The notes below the pieces were generated by a model. It was given only the letters and a program-made list of their open reading frames with translations, had not been told where the DNA came from and did no database searches. From Pseudomonadota bacterium (lineage in GTDB: Bacteria > Myxococcota_A > Polyangia > Polyangiales > Polyangiaceae): a stretch of DNA of 64,000 bases. This document shows, piece after piece, positions 52,665 through 61,159 of this stretch (positions within the stretch are counted from its first letter, which is position 1; each line of letters opens with the position of its first letter). The stretch covers positions 124,001-188,000 of the forward strand of contig JAEWRL010000097.1 of assembly GCA_023398955.1 (NCBI GenBank), in the 5' to 3' direction. The position numbers and the translations under genes are program-made.

Positions 52665-53522
52665 TCACAGTGGAGCAACTCGCTTACGGGCTGCCGCACT
52701 GGCGTCTCGCAGGACCTGGCTGTTCCGCATGCAGGACCAACAGTCTGCCCGTTCATTGGCGCCGCAGCCGTGCCGCCGATTGAAGCGTTGCATTGCCGTG
52801 AGGGTGCGTCTGTCCCCGTACTCCTCCGCCTGCTCGAGGAGTTCGACAGCTTTCGAGCAGTCGTCCACGCGCCGCAGTTGGAGGACCAGCTCGAGCTCCT
52901 TCGAGGCGTGTGACCGAACCTCCTTCGAGTACGAGAGCGCCTGCGCGAGCTCGGTCGCTGGCGTCCTCCTGTGGGTCCCGGCCCAAACGACGTAGAGCAG
53001 GTCCGGACCCACCGTGTTGTCCAGAGACGCGAGCATTTCCTGGGCATCGACGTAGTAACGCTCGTCCCGTGCCAACGAGACTAGTTCCTTCTTCGTGTCA
53101 GGGCTGCGACCGAAGTCAGGTAGGAGCTCGGTCTTGCGCTTGAGCTCAGCAATTCGAGCGCGTTGGCTCGCGTCCGCTGCCCTCTCCAGCGCTGCAAGCT
53201 CCGCAGCGGTGCGCTCGCCTTCCGGCTTTGCTTCGATCGCCTTGACCGCGTCCTGATCGCCCCGGGCGGCACGTTGCTCAAGGGTTGGAGGCGGTGGAGC
53301 TGGCACTTTCGGCTTGGCCGACTCAACAGGAGCAGTCAATGCTACGGCAGACACCACTGGAGCCGGTTCCTCGGAGCGCGTCAGCATGCACACACCTGCG
53401 CCCAGGGCCGCCCCCACGATGCTCGAAAGCACGACCCAGAACACCGGAAATTTGTTTGTGGGAAACGCCGGTGGTTTAACGGAGTACGGCGCGTCAGGCA
53501 GGCTAGGCGGGGGCGACGACAT
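52665..53522 (-). CDS. Membrane-anchored protein of unknown function with helical domain
   Basis: The 285-residue protein has a Pro-rich cytosolic N terminus and a single transmembrane segment (about 26-47, WVVLSSIVGAALGAGVCML). An Ala/Pro linker follows, then a mostly helical C-terminal domain with RAARGDQDAVKAIEAKPEGERTAAELAALERAADASQ, DERYYVDAQEMLASL and ALSYSKEVRSHASKELELVLQLRRVDDCSKAVELL. Cys pairs (RRHGCGANERADCWSCMRNS) stand close to the C terminus. I do not recognise a family. The ATG at 53522 was chosen over a longer form to 53633, which would add an Arg/Cys-rich leader. It is downstream of the kinase gene (159 bases) in the same direction, so it may share the transcript and be a kinase-linked sensor. 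Confidence 0.65.
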   Translation of the reverse strand: MSSPPPSLPDAPYSVKPPAFPTNKFPVFWVVLSSIVGAALGAGVCMLTRSEEPAPVVSAVALTAPVESAKPKVPAPPPPTLEQRAARGDQDAVKAIEAKPEGERTAAELAALERAADASQRARIAELKRKTELLPDFGRSPDTKKELVSLARDERYYVDAQEMLASLDNTVGPDLLYVVWAGTHRRTPATELAQALSYSKEVRSHASKELELVLQLRRVDDCSKAVELLEQAEEYGDRRTLTAMQRFNRRHGCGANERADCWSCMRNSQVLRDASAAARKRVAPL

Positions 53523-53681
53523 GACCTCTTTCGCACGGCCACATGGAAGTGCCGCAAGGAGAAACACGCTACCACACCGCGGCAGGCATCGGAAGCGTGC
53601 CTGCCACCAAACTTCGACCGAACGGGTGTTCATTGTCGGCCGAGCCAGCGCGGCGAATGCCGCCCTCAGACACGGCGGGCA

Positions 53682-55703
53682 TCAGAGAAACATCGAGTGC
53701 AGCTCCAGGAACGCTGATTGGACCTGCTCGCAGCTCTCGAAGCGCGCGCGAGGATCCTTTGCGAGCATGCGTAGAATCGTCGCTTCGAGCTCATCCGGAA
53801 GCGCAGGGTTGAGTTCGGTCGGAGGCGTGGGTGTCGCCTCGAGATGCATGGTGAGCAACACCACCATGTGCTCGTGCGCGAACGGAACCTGTCCCGTAAA
53901 CATCTCATAAGCGACGACCCCGAGGGAGTATTGATCCGCCGCCGGCCCTGCGGCGCTGAAGTCGTTGATCTGCTCTGGAGACATGTACTCGGGCGTGCCT
54001 GCGATCGTGCCGAATGTCGTCTGGCCCGACGTGACCGAGCTCTTGGCGATGCCGAAGTCCATGATCTTCACCGTTCCATCGCTCGTCACGAAGATGTTGT
54101 CAGGCTTCACGTCCCGATGGACGACTCCCTGCTCGTGCGCAGCACTGAGCCCCGCACATGCCTGGAGCAGGATTCTCAGGCCGTTGTCGAGGTCGAGCGG
54201 GACTCCGAGCATGTCGCCAAGACTCTGCCCACGGAGCAACTCCATCGTGAAGTAACGATGCCCGCCATGGATCCCGATATCGTAGACCTGAATGATGTTC
54301 GGATGATTGAGCCTTCGGCAAAGCTTGAGTTCTTGGCGAAAGCGTTGGACGGCTTCCTGGAGGTAGTCCTCTGTCACCAGTTGTCCGGAAAAAACCTTGA
54401 GCGCCACCTCTTCGTCCAGCTCGAGGTCCGTCGCACTGAAGACCTGAGCCATCCCACCCTGGCCGATCATGCCATCGAGCCGAAAACGGCCACCCACGAT
54501 GGTGCCCGGGACCCATTCCTGCGCGCAGTCACCAGGTGCCGGGATCGCCGAAACACGCACAGACTCGGCATCGAACTCTTCGGCGACAGCAGACCCCAGC
54601 GATGACCCGACCCTTGCCCCGCCATCGCTCGCCAGGTGCGCCATATGACCCAATCCGGTGTCACCCATCCAGGCGCTAGGATCGACCGATCGCGGCGGCG
54701 CGGGCACCATACCACGCCGCGGCTGCGCTGCGCGCATCGGCTGCAACAGCTGTACAGAGAGCGCTGCCGACTCCTCGTCGCCAATCAAGCTGTCCGGAGC
54801 GCCCGCATGCGCCGTGAGCGCCGCCAGACGATCTTGAACGATGACATCGTCGGGAAAGTTTGCATGAGCTGCGTTCAAGACACTCACCGCCTCCTCGATC
54901 AGTGTGCGCTCTTCGAGCAGTTGCGCGAGACGGCGAAACAGCTCGAGCTCTTTGGGGTCCGACGGACCCTTGGCAAGAAACGGCTGTACGAACCGGTACA
55001 GCTCGCGATCGCAGAGACCGACGCGACCAGCGATGCGAATCGCTGTGCGGGCCGCGGCAGGATAGTGAGGCGTGCCCGAAGGAACCTGCGCCAGCTGGGC
55101 GAGCGCCGCGTCCGGCCTGCCCGCCTTCAAGAAGCATATTCCGGCCTCGTATGCGTACCCCCCCTCCGCCAGGACAGCAGCCGCGCCTTCGGCATCACCG
55201 CGCCCCATCAGCACGCGCGCTTCGCCGATGGCGTTTCGCGGCTGACCGGCGTCCGGAGACACCTCTGCCGGACGAGACTGCACCGTTGATTCCGGTATTC
55301 TGGCCTCAGAGTGGGTGTCAGCGTCCGTGTCGGGTGCAGCAGCCTGCCTCGAACCCAGCGCGTCCTCCGAGGGGGGCGAAGCATGGGGCTCGACTTCGAG
55401 CAGCGAGCACCGCTCCACGTCTCCCAATGCTCCGAAGAGATGCGCCGCCCCGGCTCTGTCCCCCGCCTTCTGAAGGTAGGTCGCCGCCATCGTCACGAGG
55501 CGACGCTCCTCGTCGCCGAGCCGTCCGTACTCCTCGGGCGGGGTCTGCAGCACCTCCAGCAGCCGCCGAGCGGCCTCCGCGTGCTTGCCCTGCATGGCCA
55601 GCATGAGCGCCGCATGGCGAGTCGCTCCAAGCCGCCTACGCTGGGTGATCTGGTGCCCGTTGGAGCCCGAGACCAGGTCTGGCTTCGGAAGCGTCACGGC
55701 CAT
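53682..55703 (-). CDS. Ser/Thr protein kinase with N-terminal helical-repeat domain
   Basis: The 673-residue protein places its kinase domain at the C terminus. Residues 25-300 are TPR-like helices (GKHAEAARRLLEVL, GRGDAEGAAAVLAEGGYAYEAGICFLKAGRPDAALAQLAQ, LIEEAVSVLNAAH) and 300-395 is a linker. The eukaryotic-type kinase runs 400-665: Gly-loop GQGGMAQV (414-421), catalytic K436, HRDVKPDN with D531, DFG (549-551), and GTPEYMSPEQ. All catalytic residues are intact. Usual bacterial STPKs of the PknB type have the kinase first and a membrane anchor. This one has neither, so it is cytosolic and may be recruited through its repeats. It is divergent from the GAF/DUF4388 pair with a 302-base gap. 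Confidence 0.9.
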   Translation of the reverse strand: MAVTLPKPDLVSGSNGHQITQRRRLGATRHAALMLAMQGKHAEAARRLLEVLQTPPEEYGRLGDEERRLVTMAATYLQKAGDRAGAAHLFGALGDVERCSLLEVEPHASPPSEDALGSRQAAAPDTDADTHSEARIPESTVQSRPAEVSPDAGQPRNAIGEARVLMGRGDAEGAAAVLAEGGYAYEAGICFLKAGRPDAALAQLAQVPSGTPHYPAAARTAIRIAGRVGLCDRELYRFVQPFLAKGPSDPKELELFRRLAQLLEERTLIEEAVSVLNAAHANFPDDVIVQDRLAALTAHAGAPDSLIGDEESAALSVQLLQPMRAAQPRRGMVPAPPRSVDPSAWMGDTGLGHMAHLASDGGARVGSSLGSAVAEEFDAESVRVSAIPAPGDCAQEWVPGTIVGGRFRLDGMIGQGGMAQVFSATDLELDEEVALKVFSGQLVTEDYLQEAVQRFRQELKLCRRLNHPNIIQVYDIGIHGGHRYFTMELLRGQSLGDMLGVPLDLDNGLRILLQACAGLSAAHEQGVVHRDVKPDNIFVTSDGTVKIMDFGIAKSSVTSGQTTFGTIAGTPEYMSPEQINDFSAAGPAADQYSLGVVAYEMFTGQVPFAHEHMVVLLTMHLEATPTPPTELNPALPDELEATILRMLAKDPRARFESCEQVQSAFLELHSMFL

Positions 55704-56005
55704 GCCTCCGGAGTATGGCCCCGCACATTCGCCGTGGGATCGCTGGCTGGCAGCTCGAACCGACGCGGCGACTGCCCCCTACTTCGCGCCCCCCGCGCCG
55801 GGAGCTCGGTCGCGGAGTGGACAGGCATCTTGGACTGTCTTGACACGGTCTTCTCGATGACTGGAGCCAAAGCTAGGAATCCGATTGGCCAGCAGATGCA
55901 TACCCGGTAAACTAGCGCTGCACCAATCTCCAATAGCGGACGCCGACCCTGGCAAGGTAAGCCTCTGAACCTGGAATCGCCAAGCCATTGTCCCAAAGCC
56001 TGCCG
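55704..56005. promoter_or_regulatory. Divergent promoter region, STPK / GAF protein
   Basis: The 302 bases hold no supported gene. A plausible sigma-70 promoter for the GAF gene is TTGGCC at 55885-55890 and TAAACT at 55908-55913, with a 17-base spacer and a start about 85 bases before the ATG. A TTGACA at 55840-55845 has no well-placed -10. Confidence 0.35.
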
Positions 56006-56821
56006 ATGAGCCAACCCGAGAACCCGCAAGCTTACGACCTCACGTCCCTACTCGCCGAGGCAAGCGCCGTCGCGGACACGGTCATGACGGAGAATCGCGC
56101 CCTCAAGGCACGGTTGAGTGAACTCGAGAGCACACTGCAGCGCATCCGCGGCGCCGCAGATACATCAGACCGCCCCCTCGCACCCGAGGAGCAGATCCAA
56201 GCGTTGGTGGTACAGGTCGAGCAACTCTCCGAAGCCAACGCCCGTCTCTCGAGCGACTACAGCGAGCTCGAGCGGCAGAATTCGAACTACCTCAGCCTCT
56301 ACGTGGCGTCCTCGCAAATCCACGCGACGCTGGTTTACGAAGACGTCCTTCGCATCATCAAGGAGGTGGTGATAAACCTCATCGGGGCCGACCGATTCGC
56401 GATATACGTCGTGGACCGCGCAAGCTACGAGATCCGCCGAGAAGCCTGTGAGGGACAGCTGGACGATGCAGACGCCGTCATTCCGCTTGCGGACAATCTG
56501 CTCTCTCGCGTCGCGCAGAATGGGACTCTCGCCTTGGAGGTGCAAGAGAGCGATCTCCCCAGCGGGGACACGCCGCTGGCCGTCCTACCGCTGACGGTTG
56601 GCGACAATACGGTCGGTCTCGTGGTCTTGTTTCGGTTGCTCGTGCAGAAAGAAGGGTTCGACGCTTTCGACATGGAGCTCTTCGCTCTACTCACGGCTCA
56701 CGCGGCAACAGCGCTGTACTCGAGCGTGCAGTACCGAAGGCTCGAGCGAAAGGCTCAGACACTGCAGGGCCTGCTCGATCTCTTCAAGTCGAACCACGAT
56801 TCGAGCGGCGGCAGCCAATGA
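56006..56821 (+). CDS. Coiled-coil and GAF domain protein
   Basis: The 271-residue protein has a coiled coil at about 15-90 (LLAEASAVADTVMTENRALKARLSELESTLQRI, then EEQIQALVVQVEQLSEANARLSSDYSELERQNSNYLSL). A GAF domain follows at about 100-235, with LVYEDVLRIIKEVVINLIGADRFAIYVVD, ADNLLSRVAQNGTLALEV and FDMELFALLTAHAATALYSS. GAF domains bind small ligands or act as signal receivers, but no ligand residues can be assigned. There is no output domain, so it should act on a partner. The stop overlaps the DUF4388 start as ATGA, which indicates coupled synthesis. ATG 56006 is used. A TTG at 55988 in frame is possible. Confidence 0.85.
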   Translation: MSQPENPQAYDLTSLLAEASAVADTVMTENRALKARLSELESTLQRIRGAADTSDRPLAPEEQIQALVVQVEQLSEANARLSSDYSELERQNSNYLSLYVASSQIHATLVYEDVLRIIKEVVINLIGADRFAIYVVDRASYEIRREACEGQLDDADAVIPLADNLLSRVAQNGTLALEVQESDLPSGDTPLAVLPLTVGDNTVGLVVLFRLLVQKEGFDAFDMELFALLTAHAATALYSSVQYRRLERKAQTLQGLLDLFKSNHDSSGGSQ

Positions 56822-57819
56822 TGCTCAGCGGCCACCTGCAGGACGTCAGGCCAGTCGACGTGCTGGAGGTCCTCAGCATCACCAAGCAGTGTGGCGCCCT
56901 CACCATCGAGCGGGGCGCGCAGCGAGCCAGATTGTTGTTTGCCGACGGCGACCTCCTGACCGCGGAGATGGTTCCCCAATTCCGCCATCTGACGAGCTAC
57001 TTCGTGAAGCGCGGCTGGGTCGATTTCCCGGTGCTCCATCGGGCGCTCGAGCAACAGGCTACGGCGGTCCCCCATGAACTCATAGGACAGGTTCTGCTTG
57101 ATATAGGAGCCCTCAGCGAACAGCAACTCATCGAGGGGTTGAAGTACCATGCCCAGGGAGTACTGGGAGAGGTCGTACGGTGGACCGAGGGAACATTCCG
57201 GTTCGAACCTGACCCCGGGAGCACGTCGCCCCCTGCACGTCCAGCCCGCGTGGGAATTGCTCTCGACCGGATCCTCCTCCGCTCGGCTCTGCACCCGGGA
57301 AGCTCGGTACCACCTGGGCATCGTGTGAGCCTTGCACCAAAGCACGGCGGCGAACTCGCGCGCCTCGTGGAGGAGGTGATCCGTCCTGCAGCGGGGCGCC
57401 TGCTGATCGTGGTGACCGACGACCTGCTCGTTCTCTTCGGCCTCGAGCTCTCTTTGCGTGATGCACCCGTCAGCGCCGTACAATTGGTCGACGCCACCGA
57501 CGCAACGCAGCTCCTGCTTGCGAGCGATGACGAGCATCCTGTCCTCGCCCTCGACCTCGACCTGATGAGCCGCCTCGGACGAAACTCACTGAGAGTCTTC
57601 CACACGCTACGACAGCTGCGGCGGCAGTGGCCGAACCTGCGAATCATCAGCTTTGGACGTGACGTTCCCGAGGCCTACTATTCGTTCCTGCAGCACGGGC
57701 ACGTGACCTTTCATCTGCCCCGCCCGAACTCAGGGGCAGAAGCCAACAGCGCCGTCGTTCATGACTTCATCGAGGCGCTTGCCAAGGTAATCGCTCGCGC
57801 GTCCGGCGAAGCTGGGTAG
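56818..57819 (+). CDS. DUF4388 domain protein
   Basis: The 333-residue protein opens MLSGHLQDVRPVDVLEVLSITKQCGALTIERGAQRARLLFADGDLLTAE, the DUF4388 (PatA-like N-terminal) fold widespread in Deltaproteobacteria and cyanobacteria. IGQVLLDIGALSEQQLIEGLKYHAQGVLGEVVRWTEGTFRFEP completes it. Residues 190-330 resemble a degenerate receiver domain (RLLIVVTDDLLVLFGLELSL, HPVLALDLDLMSRLG, RIISFGRDVPEAYYSFLQHG). A true phosphoacceptor Asp is not clear, so it is probably a pseudo-receiver. It is coupled to the GAF gene by ATGA, and stands opposite the STPK. The three may form one signalling route; this is inference. Confidence 0.85.
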   Translation: MMLSGHLQDVRPVDVLEVLSITKQCGALTIERGAQRARLLFADGDLLTAEMVPQFRHLTSYFVKRGWVDFPVLHRALEQQATAVPHELIGQVLLDIGALSEQQLIEGLKYHAQGVLGEVVRWTEGTFRFEPDPGSTSPPARPARVGIALDRILLRSALHPGSSVPPGHRVSLAPKHGGELARLVEEVIRPAAGRLLIVVTDDLLVLFGLELSLRDAPVSAVQLVDATDATQLLLASDDEHPVLALDLDLMSRLGRNSLRVFHTLRQLRRQWPNLRIISFGRDVPEAYYSFLQHGHVTFHLPRPNSGAEANSAVVHDFIEALAKVIARASGEAG

Positions 57820-57874
57820 CCTCAGTCACACATGGAAAGACGGCAGGTGTCCCCTTCACCGCCGAATCGACGAG

Positions 57875-58927
57875 CTACGAGTCTTGCGCGGCGGATACTG
57901 TATCCAAGCGGCTCTGGCCAGCTACCACCCGCCTGACGTAGTACGCGCGCTTTCCCTGCGACTCGTGGTAGGTGCGTGAAACGACGTCAGCGACCAGGCC
58001 GAGGCTCACGAGCTGCACGCCGACCACAATCAGCAGGATTCCCAACAGCAATAGGGGCCTGTCGGCGAGGTTGCCTCCAAAAACGACCTTCTCGATCGCC
58101 AACCAGCCACAGATGACGACCCCCAACGAACTTGCGACAAGGCCCGCCAGTCCGAAAACCTGCATGGGACGGACCAAGTAGGATTGCATGAAGCGAACCG
58201 TGATGAGATCCAGAATCACCCGCAGCGTCCGTCCAATTCCGTACTTGGATGTACCGAACTGGCGCGGGCGGTGATTGACCGGTACCTCGACCACACGCAC
58301 CCCCATCCAACTGGCTACGGCCGGAATGAAGCGGTGCATTTCTCCGTATAGCCTGAGCTCCTTGGCGACGTCGCGGCTCATGACCTTCAGGGTGCACCCG
58401 TAGTCGTGCAACTTCACCTTGGTTGCTGCACTGATGATGCGGTTTGCAATCATCGACGGGAGACGGCGATTGAGGAACGGGTCCTTGCGGCGAGCACGCC
58501 AGCCAGCGATGAGATCATAGCCTTCGTCAATCTTGCCAAGCATCATTGGAATGTCAGCAGGATCGTTCTGAAGATCTGCATCGATCATCACGATCTTGGC
58601 CCCGCGGGCATAGTCGAGCCCGGCTTGCATGGCAGCGGTCTGGCCGAAGTTGCGGCGGAGTTCAATGATCATCATGGCTGGATCGGAGCGGGCCATCTCG
58701 ACGAGCAGATTCAAGCTACGATCGGAGGAGCCATCGTCGACGAATACGAGCTCATAGGTTGAAGCCGTAGGGGAGAGCGCCGCATGAAGCTGCGCAACAA
58801 GGTGCGGCAGGCTCTCTTGCTCGTTGAAGACGGGGACGACAATCGATACGTCCGGCGGCGCCTCCTCCGAATCACCGCAGACATCTGCCGGTGCCTCTCG
58901 GTGGATGCTTCCCATCACTCTCGTCAT
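57875..58927 (-). CDS. GT2 glycosyltransferase of the dolichol/polyprenyl-phosphate sugar synthase type, two C-terminal TM helices
   Basis: The 350-residue enzyme has the GT-A core with DVSIVVPVFNEQESLP, VDDGSSD (D-D), IDADLQND (DxD), and the acceptor loop HRPRQFGTSKYGIGRTLRVILDL typical of the GtrB/DPM1-like family. Two transmembrane helices (about 249-270 and 292-314) follow, and a cytosolic tail ends KRAYYVRRVVAG. This domain pattern makes undecaprenyl-phosphate-linked sugars that are flipped for glycan decoration. The ATG at 58927 was chosen; an ATG at residue 5 is also possible. It stands 155 bases from the start of the Cys-rich lipoprotein. Convergent with DUF4388. Confidence 0.9.
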   Translation of the reverse strand: MTRVMGSIHREAPADVCGDSEEAPPDVSIVVPVFNEQESLPHLVAQLHAALSPTASTYELVFVDDGSSDRSLNLLVEMARSDPAMMIIELRRNFGQTAAMQAGLDYARGAKIVMIDADLQNDPADIPMMLGKIDEGYDLIAGWRARRKDPFLNRRLPSMIANRIISAATKVKLHDYGCTLKVMSRDVAKELRLYGEMHRFIPAVASWMGVRVVEVPVNHRPRQFGTSKYGIGRTLRVILDLITVRFMQSYLVRPMQVFGLAGLVASSLGVVICGWLAIEKVVFGGNLADRPLLLLGILLIVVGVQLVSLGLVADVVSRTYHESQGKRAYYVRRVVAGQSRLDTVSAAQDS

Positions 58928-59082
58928 TGGCCCAGTACCCCTGGTGCGCTCCGCCGATTGCTGAGAAGCATCACGACTGCCGCGACACCATCACGACATC
59001 GAACGGCTGGTCCCTCCAGCAGGGCGTAGTGATCAACAACCGGGGGGCTAGCTGGGCGCACATCCCACTCGCGACAACGCGC

Positions 59083-59415
59083 TCAGCCGCCGCACTTGGC
59101 AGGGGCAAGCACGCACTCGCCCTTTGCGGTGCACTGATGCAGAAGGTTGATCTGGACGCAGGACTCGTCCACCGGATCGCAGAGGTTGCACGTGTCGCCG
59201 CATTGCTTCTGGGCGCAGGGACTGTAGGGCTCTTCCACGTCTCCGGACGCGGCATCCACCGAACTGTCGGAACCGGATTCGCCGAGGAAATCCAGATCCA
59301 GCCCGGAGGACGCCTTCTTCGGCTGCTTTGCTTCCTGCTTGGGACCGCAGCCGGCGACCAAAAACACAGCCAATACAGCAATGAGCGACCCGATATATCG
59401 CGCTTTGAACGCCAT
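59083..59415 (-). CDS. Small Cys-rich lipoprotein
   Basis: The 110-residue lipoprotein has a signal peptide ending LVAGC (Cys23), then a Gln/Lys/Ser linker and an acidic Gly/Ser stretch. At the C terminus is a Cys-rich domain with eight Cys in 43 residues: CAQKQCGDTCNLCDP, ESCVQ, QCTAKGECVLAPAKC. The spacing suggests four disulfides. Domains of the form CxxKxCGDxCxxCDP are found in secreted and surface proteins of myxobacteria; the exact role is not known. It is read leftward 354 bases downstream of ftsZ, with a hairpin between them. Confidence 0.78.
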   Translation of the reverse strand: MAFKARYIGSLIAVLAVFLVAGCGPKQEAKQPKKASSGLDLDFLGESGSDSSVDAASGDVEEPYSPCAQKQCGDTCNLCDPVDESCVQINLLHQCTAKGECVLAPAKCGG

Positions 59416-59540
59416 GGCCGGGAGACCTTAGCGGAAGTCTCTTCGCGAAGCGACAGGCTTCTGCGCCGCTCGTGGCGATCGGCCAGCGAGTTCCTACTGG
59501 CCTAACGCAGCGGAGCCGGAACCGAGGAGGACGCTGCCAA

Positions 59541-59612
59541 TCAGCTGTCAGCAGTCAACGGTTCAGCCGAATGGTGGCATGCGGCTGATGGCTGACTCGT
59601 GACCGCTGAGAG
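59541..59612. repeat. Heptamer-like TCAGC/GCTGA repeat region with hairpin
   Basis: The 354-base gap between ftsZ and the lipoprotein holds no gene but has a dense cluster of TCAGC/GCTGA-related words in both orientations. The core is TCAGCCGAATG-GTGG-CATGCGGCTGA (59563-59588), an 11-base stem with one mismatch and a 4-base loop. GTCAGC (59547-59552) and GCTGAC (59591-59596) form an outer pair. It lies about 180 bases after the ftsZ stop and could serve as a terminator or protein site. No T-run follows. Confidence 0.4.
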
Positions 59613-59769
59613 CATGGAAACCACTGAAGAACCTGCCAGACGCGGTCAAGAATGGAGCGCCAAGGGCCCAAGACCGTCGCTGGCTCCGGCGCTGGCAGCT
59701 CGCACCCTGGCCCCCGCACGCCGGGCGGAGTCACCCGGGTGCCAAGGGCATGAAGGCCACGCCGCCCGG

Positions 59770-61017
59770 TCAACCACTCTGGTGGCGGCGCTGGAATGCT
59801 GGAATGTCCCAATCCGTCTCGGCGTTGGCCCCAGGATACTGGATGCGCTCACGGATCTGGGGGCCGGCGCTGAAGCCCTCGCGGGCGACTTGGTGGGATG
59901 CCGGCGGAGCGGATGTAGCCCGTCGCGCATACACAGCCATGGGCTCGGCCCGGAGCGGCGGTGGAGCCGTCCGCGTCGCTGGCGCGTGGTCCTGGGCACT
60001 GGTGCGCCTCACCTCGCGAACCACCTCGACCGGTATGTCGTCCTGCGCCTGCTGATCGAACCCAGTGGCGATGACCGTCACCTTGATGGCATCTCCCATC
60101 CCCTCGTCGATGCTCGCGCCAAAGATGATGTTGGCGTCTTCATGGGCCTGCTCTTGAATCAGCGACGCGGCTTCCTGAATCTCGCGCATCTTCATATCGG
60201 GGCCGCCAACGACGTTGATGAGAACCCCGGTGGCGCCTTCGACGGAAATGTTGTCGAGCAACGGAGATTGGACGGCCTGCTCCGCGGCGAGGCGAGCCCG
60301 GCCCTCCCCCTTGGCGCACCCAGTACCCATCAGAGCGCGACCCATGGCCGCCATCACGGTGCGGACGTCGGCGAAGTCGACGTTCACGATACCGTCGAGT
60401 GTAATGAGATCGCTGATGCCCTTGACCGCCTGGAACAGGACCTCGTCAGCCTTCCGAAAGGCATCGACGAAGGTGAGGTCCTCGTCCGCCAACGTCATCA
60501 GCTTCTCGTTCGGTATAGTAATGAGCGTGTCCACGTGCTCGGACAGCGCCGCCAGGCCCTGCTCTGCCCGACGAGCTCGCTGGCGCCCTTCGAAGACGAA
60601 CGGCTTGGTGACGACACCAACAGTGAGAGCGCCCTCTTCTCGAGCGAGCTGGGCAATGACCGGCGCCGCGCCAGTGCCGGTGCCACCTCCCATGCCTGCG
60701 GTGATGAAGACCATATCTGCGCCCTGGATTGCCTCCTTGAGCCGCGTCACGTCCTCCAAGGCTGCCTTGCGGCCCTTCTCCGGATCCGCTCCCGCCCCAA
60801 GCCCCCGGGTAATACTACCCCCGATGGAAATCTTCTCGGCAGCGGCATTCGAATTCAGCGCCTGAGCGTCGGTGTTCACCGTAACGAACTCGACCCCTTC
60901 AAGGCCGAAGTGAATCATCGTGTTGATGGCGTTCCCGCCGGAGCCGCCGACTCCAACGACTTTGATCCGTGCTTGATAGGTCGGCGTGTCGTCCGCGAAC
61001 TCGATCGAAAAACTCAT
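59770..61017 (-). CDS. ftsZ: Cell division GTPase FtsZ
   Basis: The 415-residue tubulin homologue forms the Z ring. The GTP-binding motif GGGTGTG stands at 110-116, with VGVGGSGGNAIN at the start of the domain, and the T7 loop NVDFADVRTVM near 208-218. After about residue 320 comes a variable linker (APATRTAPPPLRAEPM...), and the C-terminal binding peptide is DWDIPAFQRRHQSG, used for FtsA, ZipA-like and SepF partners. ATG 61017 was chosen because GGGAGAA lies 8 bases upstream. A longer start at 61044 adds only MRDSPGEHL. ftsA lies 142 bases upstream, and no gene of the cluster follows. Confidence 0.97.
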   Translation of the reverse strand: MSFSIEFADDTPTYQARIKVVGVGGSGGNAINTMIHFGLEGVEFVTVNTDAQALNSNAAAEKISIGGSITRGLGAGADPEKGRKAALEDVTRLKEAIQGADMVFITAGMGGGTGTGAAPVIAQLAREEGALTVGVVTKPFVFEGRQRARRAEQGLAALSEHVDTLITIPNEKLMTLADEDLTFVDAFRKADEVLFQAVKGISDLITLDGIVNVDFADVRTVMAAMGRALMGTGCAKGEGRARLAAEQAVQSPLLDNISVEGATGVLINVVGGPDMKMREIQEAASLIQEQAHEDANIIFGASIDEGMGDAIKVTVIATGFDQQAQDDIPVEVVREVRRTSAQDHAPATRTAPPPLRAEPMAVYARRATSAPPASHQVAREGFSAGPQIRERIQYPGANAETDWDIPAFQRRHQSG

Positions 61018-61159
61018 GAGGTGTTCTCCCGGGCTGTCTCGCATGGTCCAGTGAGCTCGAGTCGCTCGGGGCTGCCTCTTCCCCTGTACGAGCCTCTCGG
61101 CGTCCTGGCACGGTTCCGCTAATGGTGTGCTCGTGCATCAATGGTGGTGTGGTGCATGC

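Noticed and set aside
59599..61122. Open frame of 507 codons antisense to ftsZ
   Set aside because: ftsZ has all GTPase motifs and a ribosome binding site; the antisense product is low-complexity in composition and matches nothing.
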